In this document: piece by piece, positions 56,506-64,000 of the stretch
How positions within the stretch are numbered: the first letter of the stretch is position 1
Layout: the number at the start of each line of letters is the position of its first letter
From: CAWEFA01 sp963851385
Lineage (GTDB): Bacteria; Bacteroidota; Bacteroidia; Bacteroidales; DTGW01
Reading direction: 5' to 3'
Length of the DNA stretch: 64,000 nucleotides
NCBI GenBank assembly: GCA_963851385.1
Contig: CAWKPE010000015.1
Coordinates: 248,001 to 312,000 of the forward strand
The notes under the pieces: generated by a model
What the model saw: only the letters and a program-made list of their open reading frames with translations
The model's database searches: none
What the model was told of the DNA's origin: nothing
Made by a program: the position numbers and the translations under genes

Positions 56506-57803
56506 TTATTTCTTTTTTAATTTTTTGCCTAGTTTTTCTATTGCAGTTTGTATAGATTCATCAGGCTTAATTATATTATAGTCACCCCAGAATTCCGGAT
56601 TTGTAAAGCTTTCAACTTTATCTGAAAAGATGTCAGAGAACTTCGTGGTTTCTTTTGATGGAATTTTAGCTACGTTTGCAGTATCGATATCAGTAATTGC
56701 CATTTCAACCATAGCTGCATAAGAGGATTTAAAGAGTCTTCTTTTCCATTTGCATTTAAATCTTAATTCGGATCTAACATAATTTAAGCACCATTTCCCA
56801 TTTGATTCAGTATATCTGATATAATAATCAGCACCCACAGTTTCAAACTTCATTGTCAAAGGTTTTTTCATAAGAAAGAGACTATTTGCCAATGGTAAGC
56901 CATATTCGCTCAAACCAAATTCAAGACAAACAATAGCAAGCTTATCTACGTCCAGATAAATTTTGCCAGTGTATAGAGGCTGTTCAATTCCTTTTTTCTG
57001 GTTGAATTCAATAACATAACAACGCGTACTCCCCAAAGTTACCTGACCAGTAAGTTTGTAATCATAATATTTAAAATAATCCTCAGAAAGGATACTTTCC
57101 GGATTTTTAACTATATCGAGATAGAATGGGGTTATGGGTCCACCCTGTAATTTAACAACTATTGTATCCATTTTTTTTACATCCTGACTCTTACGACCAA
57201 TTATTATCTTAACCCTGTCATTTGCGTAACTGTCATAAGAAGCTTTATAAGCATCAACACAGCTTCTGCAATTGATACATATTTTTTATTTTGCTGGATA
57301 GTTTCCCTATAGAATCCTGTTAACATTACAGGAGAAGTTCTATAGTTTTTGCTAATGTTACTATATAGCTCCTTTTAATAAAATTATAGGATCCTCACTC
57401 CTAATAACAATTTCCTTTAATGGCACTAATTCCGGTTCTAAAATTATTTCATTATTACCACTACTCATCTTATTGATTGCGGAAGTAAAGCTTTTATAAC
57501 CCAGATGGGACACTCCAATATTTTCATTTAACTTATCTTTCGGAACTCTTAAGTAAGAATTCCCCTTCAGAATTTGCTACAGTACCAATAAATGTACCTA
57601 CTATATATACATTAGCAAACATGATAGGCTTTTAGAGTCTCTTTGTCAATTATTTTTCCAGACAAAGTCAAATATGTGTCATTCCCATTTTTATTAGAAT
57701 TTCCAAGGACTAATGAATCAGTCCAAGCAATAAAAAATATTGCTACTAATAATGCCGTTCATCCAAAGGCCTTATTAAAAATTGTATTTACTTTTGTTTT
57801 CAT
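56506..57803 (-). pseudogene. Carboxypeptidase-regulatory-like (CarboxypepD_reg) gene with several breaks
   Basis: From the ATG at 57803 the sequence encodes a signal-like segment (TALLVAIFFIAW) interrupted by an in-frame TGA at 57759-57761. A CarboxypepD_reg-like beta-sandwich follows: LTLSGKIIDKETLK, FANVYIVGTFIGTVANSEGEFLLK, VPLKEIVIRSEDPI. The remainder has VMLTGFYRETIQQNKKYVSIAEAV, KIIIGRKSQDVKKMDT and the long intact end. Single-base insertions near 57363, 57547 and 57630-57633 and a one-base loss (or two-base gain) near 57257 shift the frame. Only the last 221 codons (from 57171) are open. Relatives are exported proteins of Bacteroidota. With five lesions, true decay is more likely than for other split genes. 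Confidence 0.75.
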
Positions 57804-58148
57804 TGCTTTAATATGATGATATTTTAATAAACAAATTATTATTTGTGTTTGACTTTTTTAATAAAAAGCAATGTTACAGAGCTATTTGTTTATCTAGTCG
57901 ACTTCATTATTAATACAATCAAAGATAATTTTACCCTTACTTTGTATAATTGTCCATTAATTTATTGCCAGAAAATAGTTAACTAAAATTAATATTTATC
58001 AGACTCTAGAATTTTACACACAAAATATAAAATTTAAAATTACAATGTATTTATTCATTTTATATTGCACATGCAAGAAAAAGAATGAATTAAACTATTG
58101 TCAGAATAATTATAATAGTGTGGAAATCGATATTACCAGAAAATTCGA
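57804..58148. other. Gap upstream of the broken gene
   Basis: AT-rich 345 bases with one promoter-like element (57920-57927, minus strand) and otherwise nothing I can identify. Confidence 0.5.
57920..57927 (-). promoter_or_regulatory. TAnnTTTG -7 element upstream of the broken gene
   Basis: TATCTTTG on the minus strand matches the -7 consensus and would start transcription about 110 bases before the ATG at 57803, so the gene was or is expressed. Confidence 0.45.
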
Positions 58149-60178
58149 CTAATTGAAGCATTTATTGAGAATACTATAAAATTCTTTTTTATCTATTGGT
58201 TTTGTAATATAATCATCAAACCCGGCATTAATAGCTTCTATTTTATCGTTTGTCATTGCATAAGCAGTTTGGGCTATAACTTTAACGTCAGGTTTCATTT
58301 TCTTTATAATTTGCAAAACCTCAAAACCATCTAATTCAGGCATCTTAATATCGAGTAGAATTAAACTGATTTCAAGATGCTCTTTAAACAGTTCAATTGC
58401 CTCAAGACCATTTTTTGCAGAAAAAATTTTAATTCCTGTATCTGCAAGTAATTCATGGATAAACAGCAAATTCATTTCTTCATCCTCAGCAATCAATATA
58501 GTTTTATCAAGCCAGTTATATTTAATATTCTCAGTAGTACTCAAATCTCTAATTTGTTCTTTACTAATAACTTTATTATAAGGTATATTAAAATATAATG
58601 TAGTTCCCTGAGAGGAAGCTGAATGCAACCAAATCTTACCCCCCATCATTTCAACAAGTGCTTTAGAGATTGCCAAACCCAAACCAGTACCGCCAAATTT
58701 GCGCACATCCTGAATTTCAACCTGTCGAAATCTCTCAAAAACTGTTTGGTGATATTCCGGTGGAATACCAATACCAGTATCTTTTACATAGAATTCTAAA
58801 AAACTATCTTTTAAAATGTACCCTGTTTCAATAAATCCTATATTAGTGAACTTTATTGCATTATTAAGTAAATTTCCTAAAATCTGCTTTAGTTTTAGTT
58901 CGTCTGTAATAATTTTTGATTGCTCATTACTTAATTTTTTGTTCAAAACAATTTTGATACCTTTTTTTTCTGCCATTTCTTTATATATAGCAAATGTTTC
59001 ATCAAATAAACGATTAAGAATAATCGGAACATTATTTAGAACTAATTGACCGGACTCAATTTTTGAAATATCAATAATGTCATTAATAATTGCAAGCAGG
59101 TGAAGACTACTTGAGTTTATTACATGTGAATATCTGAGGAGTTTTTCCGTTTCAATATTTGGCTTTAGCAATAATCCGGCAAATCCAATTATACTATTAA
59201 GAGGTGTTCGTATTTCATGAGACATGTTGGCAAGAAAAGCTGATTTAAGGCTGTCGCTTTCTTCAGCTTTAGCTTTAGCAGCAATAAGTTCCTTTTCAGC
59301 AAGCTTTTTATCAGTTATGTCAATACTTACTCCTGCTAAACCTATAATATTACCAAATGAATCATAAAATGGCAATTTCGATGTCGAGAGCCAAATATTC
59401 TTGCCATTGCCTGATTGAATAAAAGTTTCAATATTATGTTTAGCTTGTTTATATGCAACTATTTCCACATCTGTACGATAATAAATATCGGCAGTATCTT
59501 CGGGAAAAAGATCATAATCTGTTTTACCAATTATTTCGCTTTTTGAAATGCCAAGCAATTCAGACATCCTTTCATTAACTTCTATATATCTTAAATCCGC
59601 GTCTTTAAGATACACTAAAGCCGGAATTGCCGATAAGAGATTATTTTGTAATTGCGATTGCTTCCATAAAATTTGTTCCGATAACTTCCTGCCTGAAATA
59701 TCGCGACTACCAAAAACAGCTCCAGTTTGTTTTCCATTATTATCATATAAAATATTACTAATTGAATCAAGCCATAAGTAATGCCCGGAAGATGCCCTGT
59801 ATCTAAATTCAACTCTTTCGGATATTTTAGCTTTTATACTCTCTTTAAAATGTAATACTATCCAATCGTGTTCACTGGGGTGAACGTATTCAAAAAAAGA
59901 ATGACCAATTAGATTTTCAGGATCATATCCTAATATTTTTTTATATGAAGGGCTCGCATATTCTATTATTCCTTTCATATCAGTTTGGCATACCAAATCA
60001 ATTATATTTTCGGTTATTTGCCTGAAGTGTTGTTCATTTTTGTGAATAATATCTAAATGTGACTTGATTAACCTTTTTTAACTTGTAATAAAAAAATAGA
60101 AGAAGAGTAATAGCAACAGCTGTAATTATGAGTGACTAAGAGAATAATTTTAATTAATTCTTCTCTTGGCATATACAT
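58149..60178 (-). CDS. Hybrid sensor histidine kinase with PAS domains and C-terminal receiver (two frameshifts near start)
   Basis: The open frame from 59996 encodes a PAS domain (ASPSYKKILGYDPENLIGH) and a second PAS (YIEVNERMSELLGISKSEIIGKTDYDLF). The HisKA helix carries ANMSHEIRTPLNSIIGFAGLL, and the ATPase domain has NAIKFT, DTGIGIPPEY and GTGLGLAISKALVEMMGG. A receiver domain with LILLDIKMPELDG and DYITKPIDKKEF ends the protein. Upstream the frame continues through two one-base breaks (near 60130 and in TTTTTT at 60074-60079) to an ATG at 60178. This adds a membrane helix (IITAVAITLLLLFFYY) and about 60 residues, for roughly 675 in all. The ligand and regulated genes are unknown. Confidence 0.82.
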
Positions 60179-60680
60179 AAAATTAATATAAAAAAGTACA
60201 CCTATATTATATATAATCATTTTAAAATTTTATTAAAGAATAAATTATTTTATCCTTTAACTTAACAACCTTCACAAATCAATTCAAAGAATCGCGTCAA
60301 CTCAATTAAGCATAAGAGTTTAACATTATTTTTGTATATCAAAGAATATAGGTTTTGTCTTAACAATATTATTAATAATAATTAATACACCAAACCCTAA
60401 TAATTCCAGTATAAAAATATAATAAATTGCATATCTGTTACTTATGATGAATTTTAATATGCTTATTAAAATTAATAATTTTCTCAGAATTATTATATAA
60501 TAAAATTATAACTATATGAAAAATTAGCACGAATAGATAGTTTATGAATTATAATATAGTTTCCAGCTGTAGGAAAAATTTATTAAACTTGATAAGGTTA
60601 AAGTACCTACAAGGGTTTATATGATGAAACAAAGTAATGTCAAATTTGATATGACAATAATAAGAAATTAAATAATGTCA
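60179..60680. other. Gene-free AT-rich stretch
   Basis: About 500 bases with no open frame of credible size on either strand, between the sensor kinase and the MITE-like element. No tRNA or other RNA signature is visible. Confidence 0.5.
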
Positions 60681-60809
60681 ATTCAATGTCGTTTAGTTAA
60701 GCAGTTTTATATCATTGGTCATACTTCGACAAGCTCAGTATGACCTCATTTTATTGTCACCCTGAGCTTGTCGAAGGATGTTTCGTTCCTTAATTAAACG
60801 ACATTGAAT
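60681..60809. repeat. Nested inverted repeat, MITE/REP-like element
   Basis: Outer arms of 21 bases (60681-60701 and 60789-60809, 20 of 21 matching, with core CAATGTCGTTTA) enclose inner arms (60724-60744 and 60756-60776) whose core TTCGACAAGCTCAG is the sequence of a repeat often seen between Bacteroidota genes. The 129-base element codes for nothing and lies downstream of the oxidoreductase gene (minus strand) at 60841. It fits a non-autonomous transposable or REP-type palindrome. Confidence 0.72.
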
Positions 60810-60840
60810 GCCAATTTCAAAAAAATCTGGTGTCAAATTT

Positions 60841-61788
60841 TTAATCAACTAAATGTAAAATTATTTTACCTCTCCCATGACCACTTTTACTCATTTCTTG
60901 AGCGGCTTTGGCTTCAGATAATGGGAAAGCTTTTCTAATAATTGGCCTAATGGTATCAGAATTAATAAGTAGTTGCAATTGTTTGAGTCCTTCAGGACTG
61001 ATGCCGCTTTTTCTTAATAATGCTCTTACACCATAATTAGCAGCCATTTCCTCTGATGGCTCTGAAACAATAGAAACCAATACTCCACCTTGTTTAAGTA
61101 CTTTGAAAGAATTGTTTTGCACTTCTCCGCCAATTGAATCGAGAACAACATCGATATTTTGGACGACTTTTTCAAATTGTATAGCTTGATAATCTATTAT
61201 TATATCGGCTCCTAAAGAATGAACAAAACCGATATTGTCTTTCGAAGTAGTTGTAATAACATTTGCTCCTTTCCACTCAGCCAATTGAATTGCGTATATT
61301 CCAACTGTACCCGCACCTCCGTGTATTAAGACTTTTTCTCCCTTTTCTAGTTGTGCCATATCAAAAAGTACAGACCAGGCTGTTTGAGTACCTATTGGAA
61401 TAGCTGAAGCTTCATCAAATGACAGATGCGAAGGTTTATGAAATAATTGATTTTCTGTTGACAATGAATATTCTGCGTAACTGCCAGAAACAAATCCATA
61501 AACTTCTTGTCCGACTAAAAACTTAGTAACTTTGGAACCAATAGAAACTATTGTGCCTGCTGCTTCCATTCCAGGTACTACAGGTAAAGAAACCGGATTA
61601 AATTCCTTAAAGAAACCTTCCCTGAATTTCCACTCGTACGGATTAATTCCAACAGAATGATTTCGCAATAATATCTGATCATCTTTGGGTTCTGGTACAG
61701 GTACCTTAACTAATTCAAGTTGTTCCGGTCCTCCATAATTGCGAATTTGAATTGCATTCATCAAATCATTTTGCATTTTCTTCGTCAT
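60841..61788 (-). CDS. NADP-dependent quinone oxidoreductase-like protein (MDR family)
   Basis: A 315-residue zinc-independent medium-chain dehydrogenase. It has MNAIQIRNYGGPEQLELVKVPVPEPKDDQILLR, GINPYEWKFREGFF, PVVPGMEAAGTIVSIG, VLIHGGAGTVGIYAIQLAEWKGANVITTT (nucleotide-binding loop) and ADIIIDYQAI. The usual zinc-binding cysteines of alcohol dehydrogenases are missing, so a quinone or enone reductase is likely. No partner genes are adjacent. The start may be the ATG at 61788 or one nine codons in (MNAIQ). Confidence 0.9.
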   Translation of the reverse strand: MTKKMQNDLMNAIQIRNYGGPEQLELVKVPVPEPKDDQILLRNHSVGINPYEWKFREGFFKEFNPVSLPVVPGMEAAGTIVSIGSKVTKFLVGQEVYGFVSGSYAEYSLSTENQLFHKPSHLSFDEASAIPIGTQTAWSVLFDMAQLEKGEKVLIHGGAGTVGIYAIQLAEWKGANVITTTSKDNIGFVHSLGADIIIDYQAIQFEKVVQNIDVVLDSIGGEVQNNSFKVLKQGGVLVSIVSEPSEEMAANYGVRALLRKSGISPEGLKQLQLLINSDTIRPIIRKAFPLSEAKAAQEMSKSGHGRGKIILHLVD

Positions 61789-61982
61789 AACTTTTCAAAT
61801 CATTTTTCATTTTAATTACAAAATAAGCTAACATTCCTGTATTGTAACATGTTACTTAACATAAACAAACATCATAGTTTTTGGTTTCATTGAATACTGG
61901 TTTATAATAATTTCATAATTTTGTTTTGTTGACAATTAAATTTAATTTAATAATAATTATCGATTCAAAAAAAAATTAAAGT

Positions 61983-62708
61983 ATGATAAAAATTATTATA
62001 AACATTTTAATTATGACTACTTTGAATGGTATCATTAATGGACAAAAACAAATTGAAAAAGATGTTTTTGAAACTGCCGAAGGAAAACTCACTTTATTTT
62101 TTATTGGTCATGGATCTTTAATGTTTGATCTCAATGGAAAAATTATATACATTGATCCTGTAAGTAAGTACGCTGACTATGGTAAGCTTCCTAAAGCTGA
62201 TATTATCTTAATAACTCATCATCATCAAGATCATTTTGATACCAGTGCTATAAGTAAAATTACGCAAAAAAGTACTCAATTTATCGTTACAGCAGAAGTT
62301 TATAATGATTTTAATAAAGGTACTATTTTAAGAAATGGCGATAATAAAGTTGTTGATGGTGTTGAAATTGAAGCTGTACCTGCCTACAATATTACGCCTG
62401 GAAGAGAAAAATTTCATCCTAAAGGAAGAGACAATGGTTATATTATTACTCTTGGAAATAAAAAAATATATGTTGCCGGAGATACCGAAAATATCCCTGA
62501 AATGTCTTCACTAAAAAATATTGATATCGCGTTTTTGCCAATGAACCAACCCTATACCATGCTTCCTGAACAAGTTGCTGAAGCCGCGAAGAGATTTAAT
62601 CCAAAAATTTTGTATCCTTATCATTATGGAGATACAGATGTTTCAAAGCTTCAAAAGATTCTCGCTAATGACAAAAATACTGAAGTCAGAATCCGTTCAC
62701 TTAAATAG
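61983..62708 (+). CDS. Exported MBL-fold metallohydrolase
   Basis: The 241-residue protein begins with a hydrophobic signal segment (MIKIIINILIMTTLNGIINGQ). It then has the metallo-beta-lactamase fold, with metal ligands in ILITHHHQDHFD, followed by AVPAYNI, IYVAGDTENIPEM and LYPYHYGDTDV. The sequence order resembles UlaG-like lactonases and other members lacking beta-lactamase activity. The substrate is unknown and the protein likely acts in the periplasm. It converges with the outer-membrane-type gene at 62735. Confidence 0.86.
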   Translation: MIKIIINILIMTTLNGIINGQKQIEKDVFETAEGKLTLFFIGHGSLMFDLNGKIIYIDPVSKYADYGKLPKADIILITHHHQDHFDTSAISKITQKSTQFIVTAEVYNDFNKGTILRNGDNKVVDGVEIEAVPAYNITPGREKFHPKGRDNGYIITLGNKKIYVAGDTENIPEMSSLKNIDIAFLPMNQPYTMLPEQVAEAAKRFNPKILYPYHYGDTDVSKLQKILANDKNTEVRIRSLK

Positions 62709-62734
62709 GAATCTTATAGCATTATTAAACTGGT

Positions 62735-63466
62735 TTAAATTGTCCATAAAAGGCCAGCATATAACATAAATATTCTACTGTTCGAATTTAAACCATGTCC
62801 AACTGAATAAATAAAGTGGAATTTTTCAGTGAAATTCATAAATCCTCCGAAATTGAAAGCTAATATTCCATTCTCATCTATTGAAGATGGAGAATGATAA
62901 AATATTTCACCTCCAAGGGTAATTTTTTTATTAAAATCATACTGTATTTCCCAACCTTCATAAATCCAGTTTTTATTATTATTACCAGGATTAAACCAAT
63001 ATCCACCTCCACCATAAGTAGTCAGTTTATTCCAGGATTTTTGAATCCAGAGAGGGACATACAGTTGAATTTTATTATTGCTAAAGCTGTTATTTGGAAT
63101 AGTAGGAATTTCAATAATTGGAAATGTTCCAATTTGAGGAACATAATTGTTTTCCTGGATAAATCTGAATTTAATGCCTAATTCGGTATTTGCATATCCA
63201 TATTTGGCATTTTGATGTAATTCAAAAATATAATTAAATGGTAATAATAGATGAACTTGAACGTTAGGTAAAATTCCGTAGTTAGTTTCAAAATGTGGAA
63301 GTGTTCCAGAGAAAGTTTTCGATTGTATTGAATGAATTGAAGAAATATAAAACTCCCAATGCTTATATTCTACAGGTTCTGGATCGTCGGTAATGAAAGG
63401 AGGTCCTGCAATGGCCATATTAAATAAGGCCAAGTAAAAAAATAATATTAAATAAATTCTATGCAT
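62735..63466 (-). CDS. Exported outer-membrane-type hypothetical protein
   Basis: About 243 residues with a signal peptide (MHRIYLILFFYLALFNMAIA) and then GPPFITDDPEPVEYKHWEFYISS, a start known from a family of exported beta-barrel-like proteins in Bacteroidota and Proteobacteria of unknown function. The rest is rich in aromatic residues and alternating patterns (YGILPNVQVHLLLPFNYIF; IFMLYAGLLWTI at the end), consistent with a beta-barrel or transporter-like outer-membrane protein. A start at 63481 would add five residues; 63466 puts the basic residues of the signal peptide at the front. No substrate can be named. Confidence 0.75.
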   Translation of the reverse strand: MHRIYLILFFYLALFNMAIAGPPFITDDPEPVEYKHWEFYISSIHSIQSKTFSGTLPHFETNYGILPNVQVHLLLPFNYIFELHQNAKYGYANTELGIKFRFIQENNYVPQIGTFPIIEIPTIPNNSFSNNKIQLYVPLWIQKSWNKLTTYGGGGYWFNPGNNNKNWIYEGWEIQYDFNKKITLGGEIFYHSPSSIDENGILAFNFGGFMNFTEKFHFIYSVGHGLNSNSRIFMLYAGLLWTI

Positions 63467-63544
63467 TTGATATAATAACAATCTAAATTTTGTTATTCTT
63501 TATCAAATGTTTAAAATTACAATAAACAAAAACTCAATTTTGAA

Positions 63545-64000
63545 TTATTTAACCTTATAATGATCCCGTAAAATTGCAGTGAACCATTTTGAAGGTAATA
63601 TTGCTTTGCTACGGGTAAATAGTGTTTGCTCCAGTCCACCTATAAGGTATCTGACTTTAGGAGATTTTTTATTAATAATTTTCGAAATTTTAATCGCAAT
63701 TTTGATTGGATCAGATCCGTTTCTCTCATCACTTTCAATAACTTTAATCGTTTTACTGAATTGTTCCTTATAATTAGCTTTTTTCATTTTGATTAACAGA
63801 AGTTTTTCTATTGTCAGTAAAATTAGTTTTAAAATCGCCAGGATTAACAAGTACCACTTTAATTCCGGCACTCTTAACCTCCATACGTAAAGCTTCACTC
63901 AAACCTTCAATTGCATATTTTGTTGCAGAATATATTCCCTGAAAAGGTAGTCCCATCAAGCCGCCCAATGAACTAATATTTATAATCATTCCGCCACCAT
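63545..64000 (-). CDS. SDR-family oxidoreductase, 5' end outside window, one frameshift
   Basis: A short-chain dehydrogenase running off the window's right edge. From the edge the frame reads GGGMIINISSLGGLMGLPFQGIYSATKYAIEGLSEALRMEV, which holds the active Ser, Tyr and Lys (SS, YSATK), then LVNPGDFKTNFTDNRK. It breaks at a run of six T (63779-63784 on the plus strand); removing one base joins QNEKANYKEQFSKTI and the frame continues to a stop at 63545, ending with KVRYLIGG and SKAILPSKWFTAIL. The N-terminal NAD-binding part lies outside. The substrate is unknown. Confidence 0.82.

Noticed and set aside
1..64000. CRISPR arrays, rRNA, tRNA genes, complete insertion sequences, prophage genes
   Set aside because: I scanned for repeat-spacer patterns, conserved rRNA and tRNA cores, and transposase or phage motifs and found none; the only mobile-type sequence is the palindromic element at 60.7 kb.

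Overview
This AT-rich window is from a bacterium of the Bacteroidota. The signs are promoter elements of the TAnnTTTG type, a leucine operon carrying two LeuA-like synthases, a fused alpha/beta E1 dehydrogenase, DUF2027-Smr and DUF4105 proteins, and near-absent Shine-Dalgarno sequences. The gene set suggests an anaerobic, fermentative, amino-acid- and sugar-using member (order not determinable from sequence alone).

Layout. 1-5 kb: end of a COG3014-type gene, an SDR enzyme, an outer-membrane-type protein, SlyD, an Hpt/receiver pair and rarA. 5-11 kb: kdsA with a nitroreductase and an acetyltransferase, RNase P RNA (minus strand), a DUF2027-Smr protein, queA and a frameshifted acetyltransferase-like gene. 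11-15 kb: pyrD and an unusually long pyrK, then a XRE regulator with an inverted repeat over its promoter. 15-24 kb: a D-lactate-dehydrogenase-type flavoprotein and an acid-forming block (pta, 3-hydroxyacyl-CoA dehydrogenase, ackA, ptb, buk), then sucD. 25-35 kb: mnmE, a PPP phosphatase, and the operon leuA-leuC-leuD-cimA-like-leuB on the minus strand. That operon is preceded by a promoter, a 27-codon Ile/Leu-rich leader peptide, an antiterminator pairing and a terminator. 35-46 kb: small XRE regulator, glycosyltransferase, flavodoxin, branched-chain-type 2-oxoacid dehydrogenase E1 and E2, an unknown protein, a three-gene propionyl-CoA-carboxylase-type operon and prfC. 47-51 kb: an L-fucose-type cluster (aldolase, mutarotase, permease, decayed aldo/keto reductase) and ornithine aminotransferase. 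51-64 kb: sensor kinases, a receiver, DUF4105, an orphan hisF, a broken carboxypeptidase-regulatory-like gene, a MITE/REP-like nested palindrome, an oxidoreductase, an MBL hydrolase and a partial SDR gene.

How the genes fit together. D-lactate oxidation, Pta/AckA, Ptb/Buk, the branched-chain-type oxoacid dehydrogenase and the carboxylase point to energy conservation by turning acyl-CoAs into acetate, butyrate or branched acids and propionate/methylmalonyl intermediates. Leucine (and possibly isoleucine, via citramalate) synthesis is encoded in one attenuated operon.

Sequence quality. At least fourteen reading-frame breaks are repaired by removing exactly one base, and nearly all lie in genes that otherwise look intact. 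This one-sided bias suggests residual insertion errors in the assembly rather than gene decay; corrected spans are given. The two most interesting biological observations are the leu attenuator (34408-34577) and the cluster of GTTTACA/TGTAAAC palindromes around the XRE gene (14660-15582).
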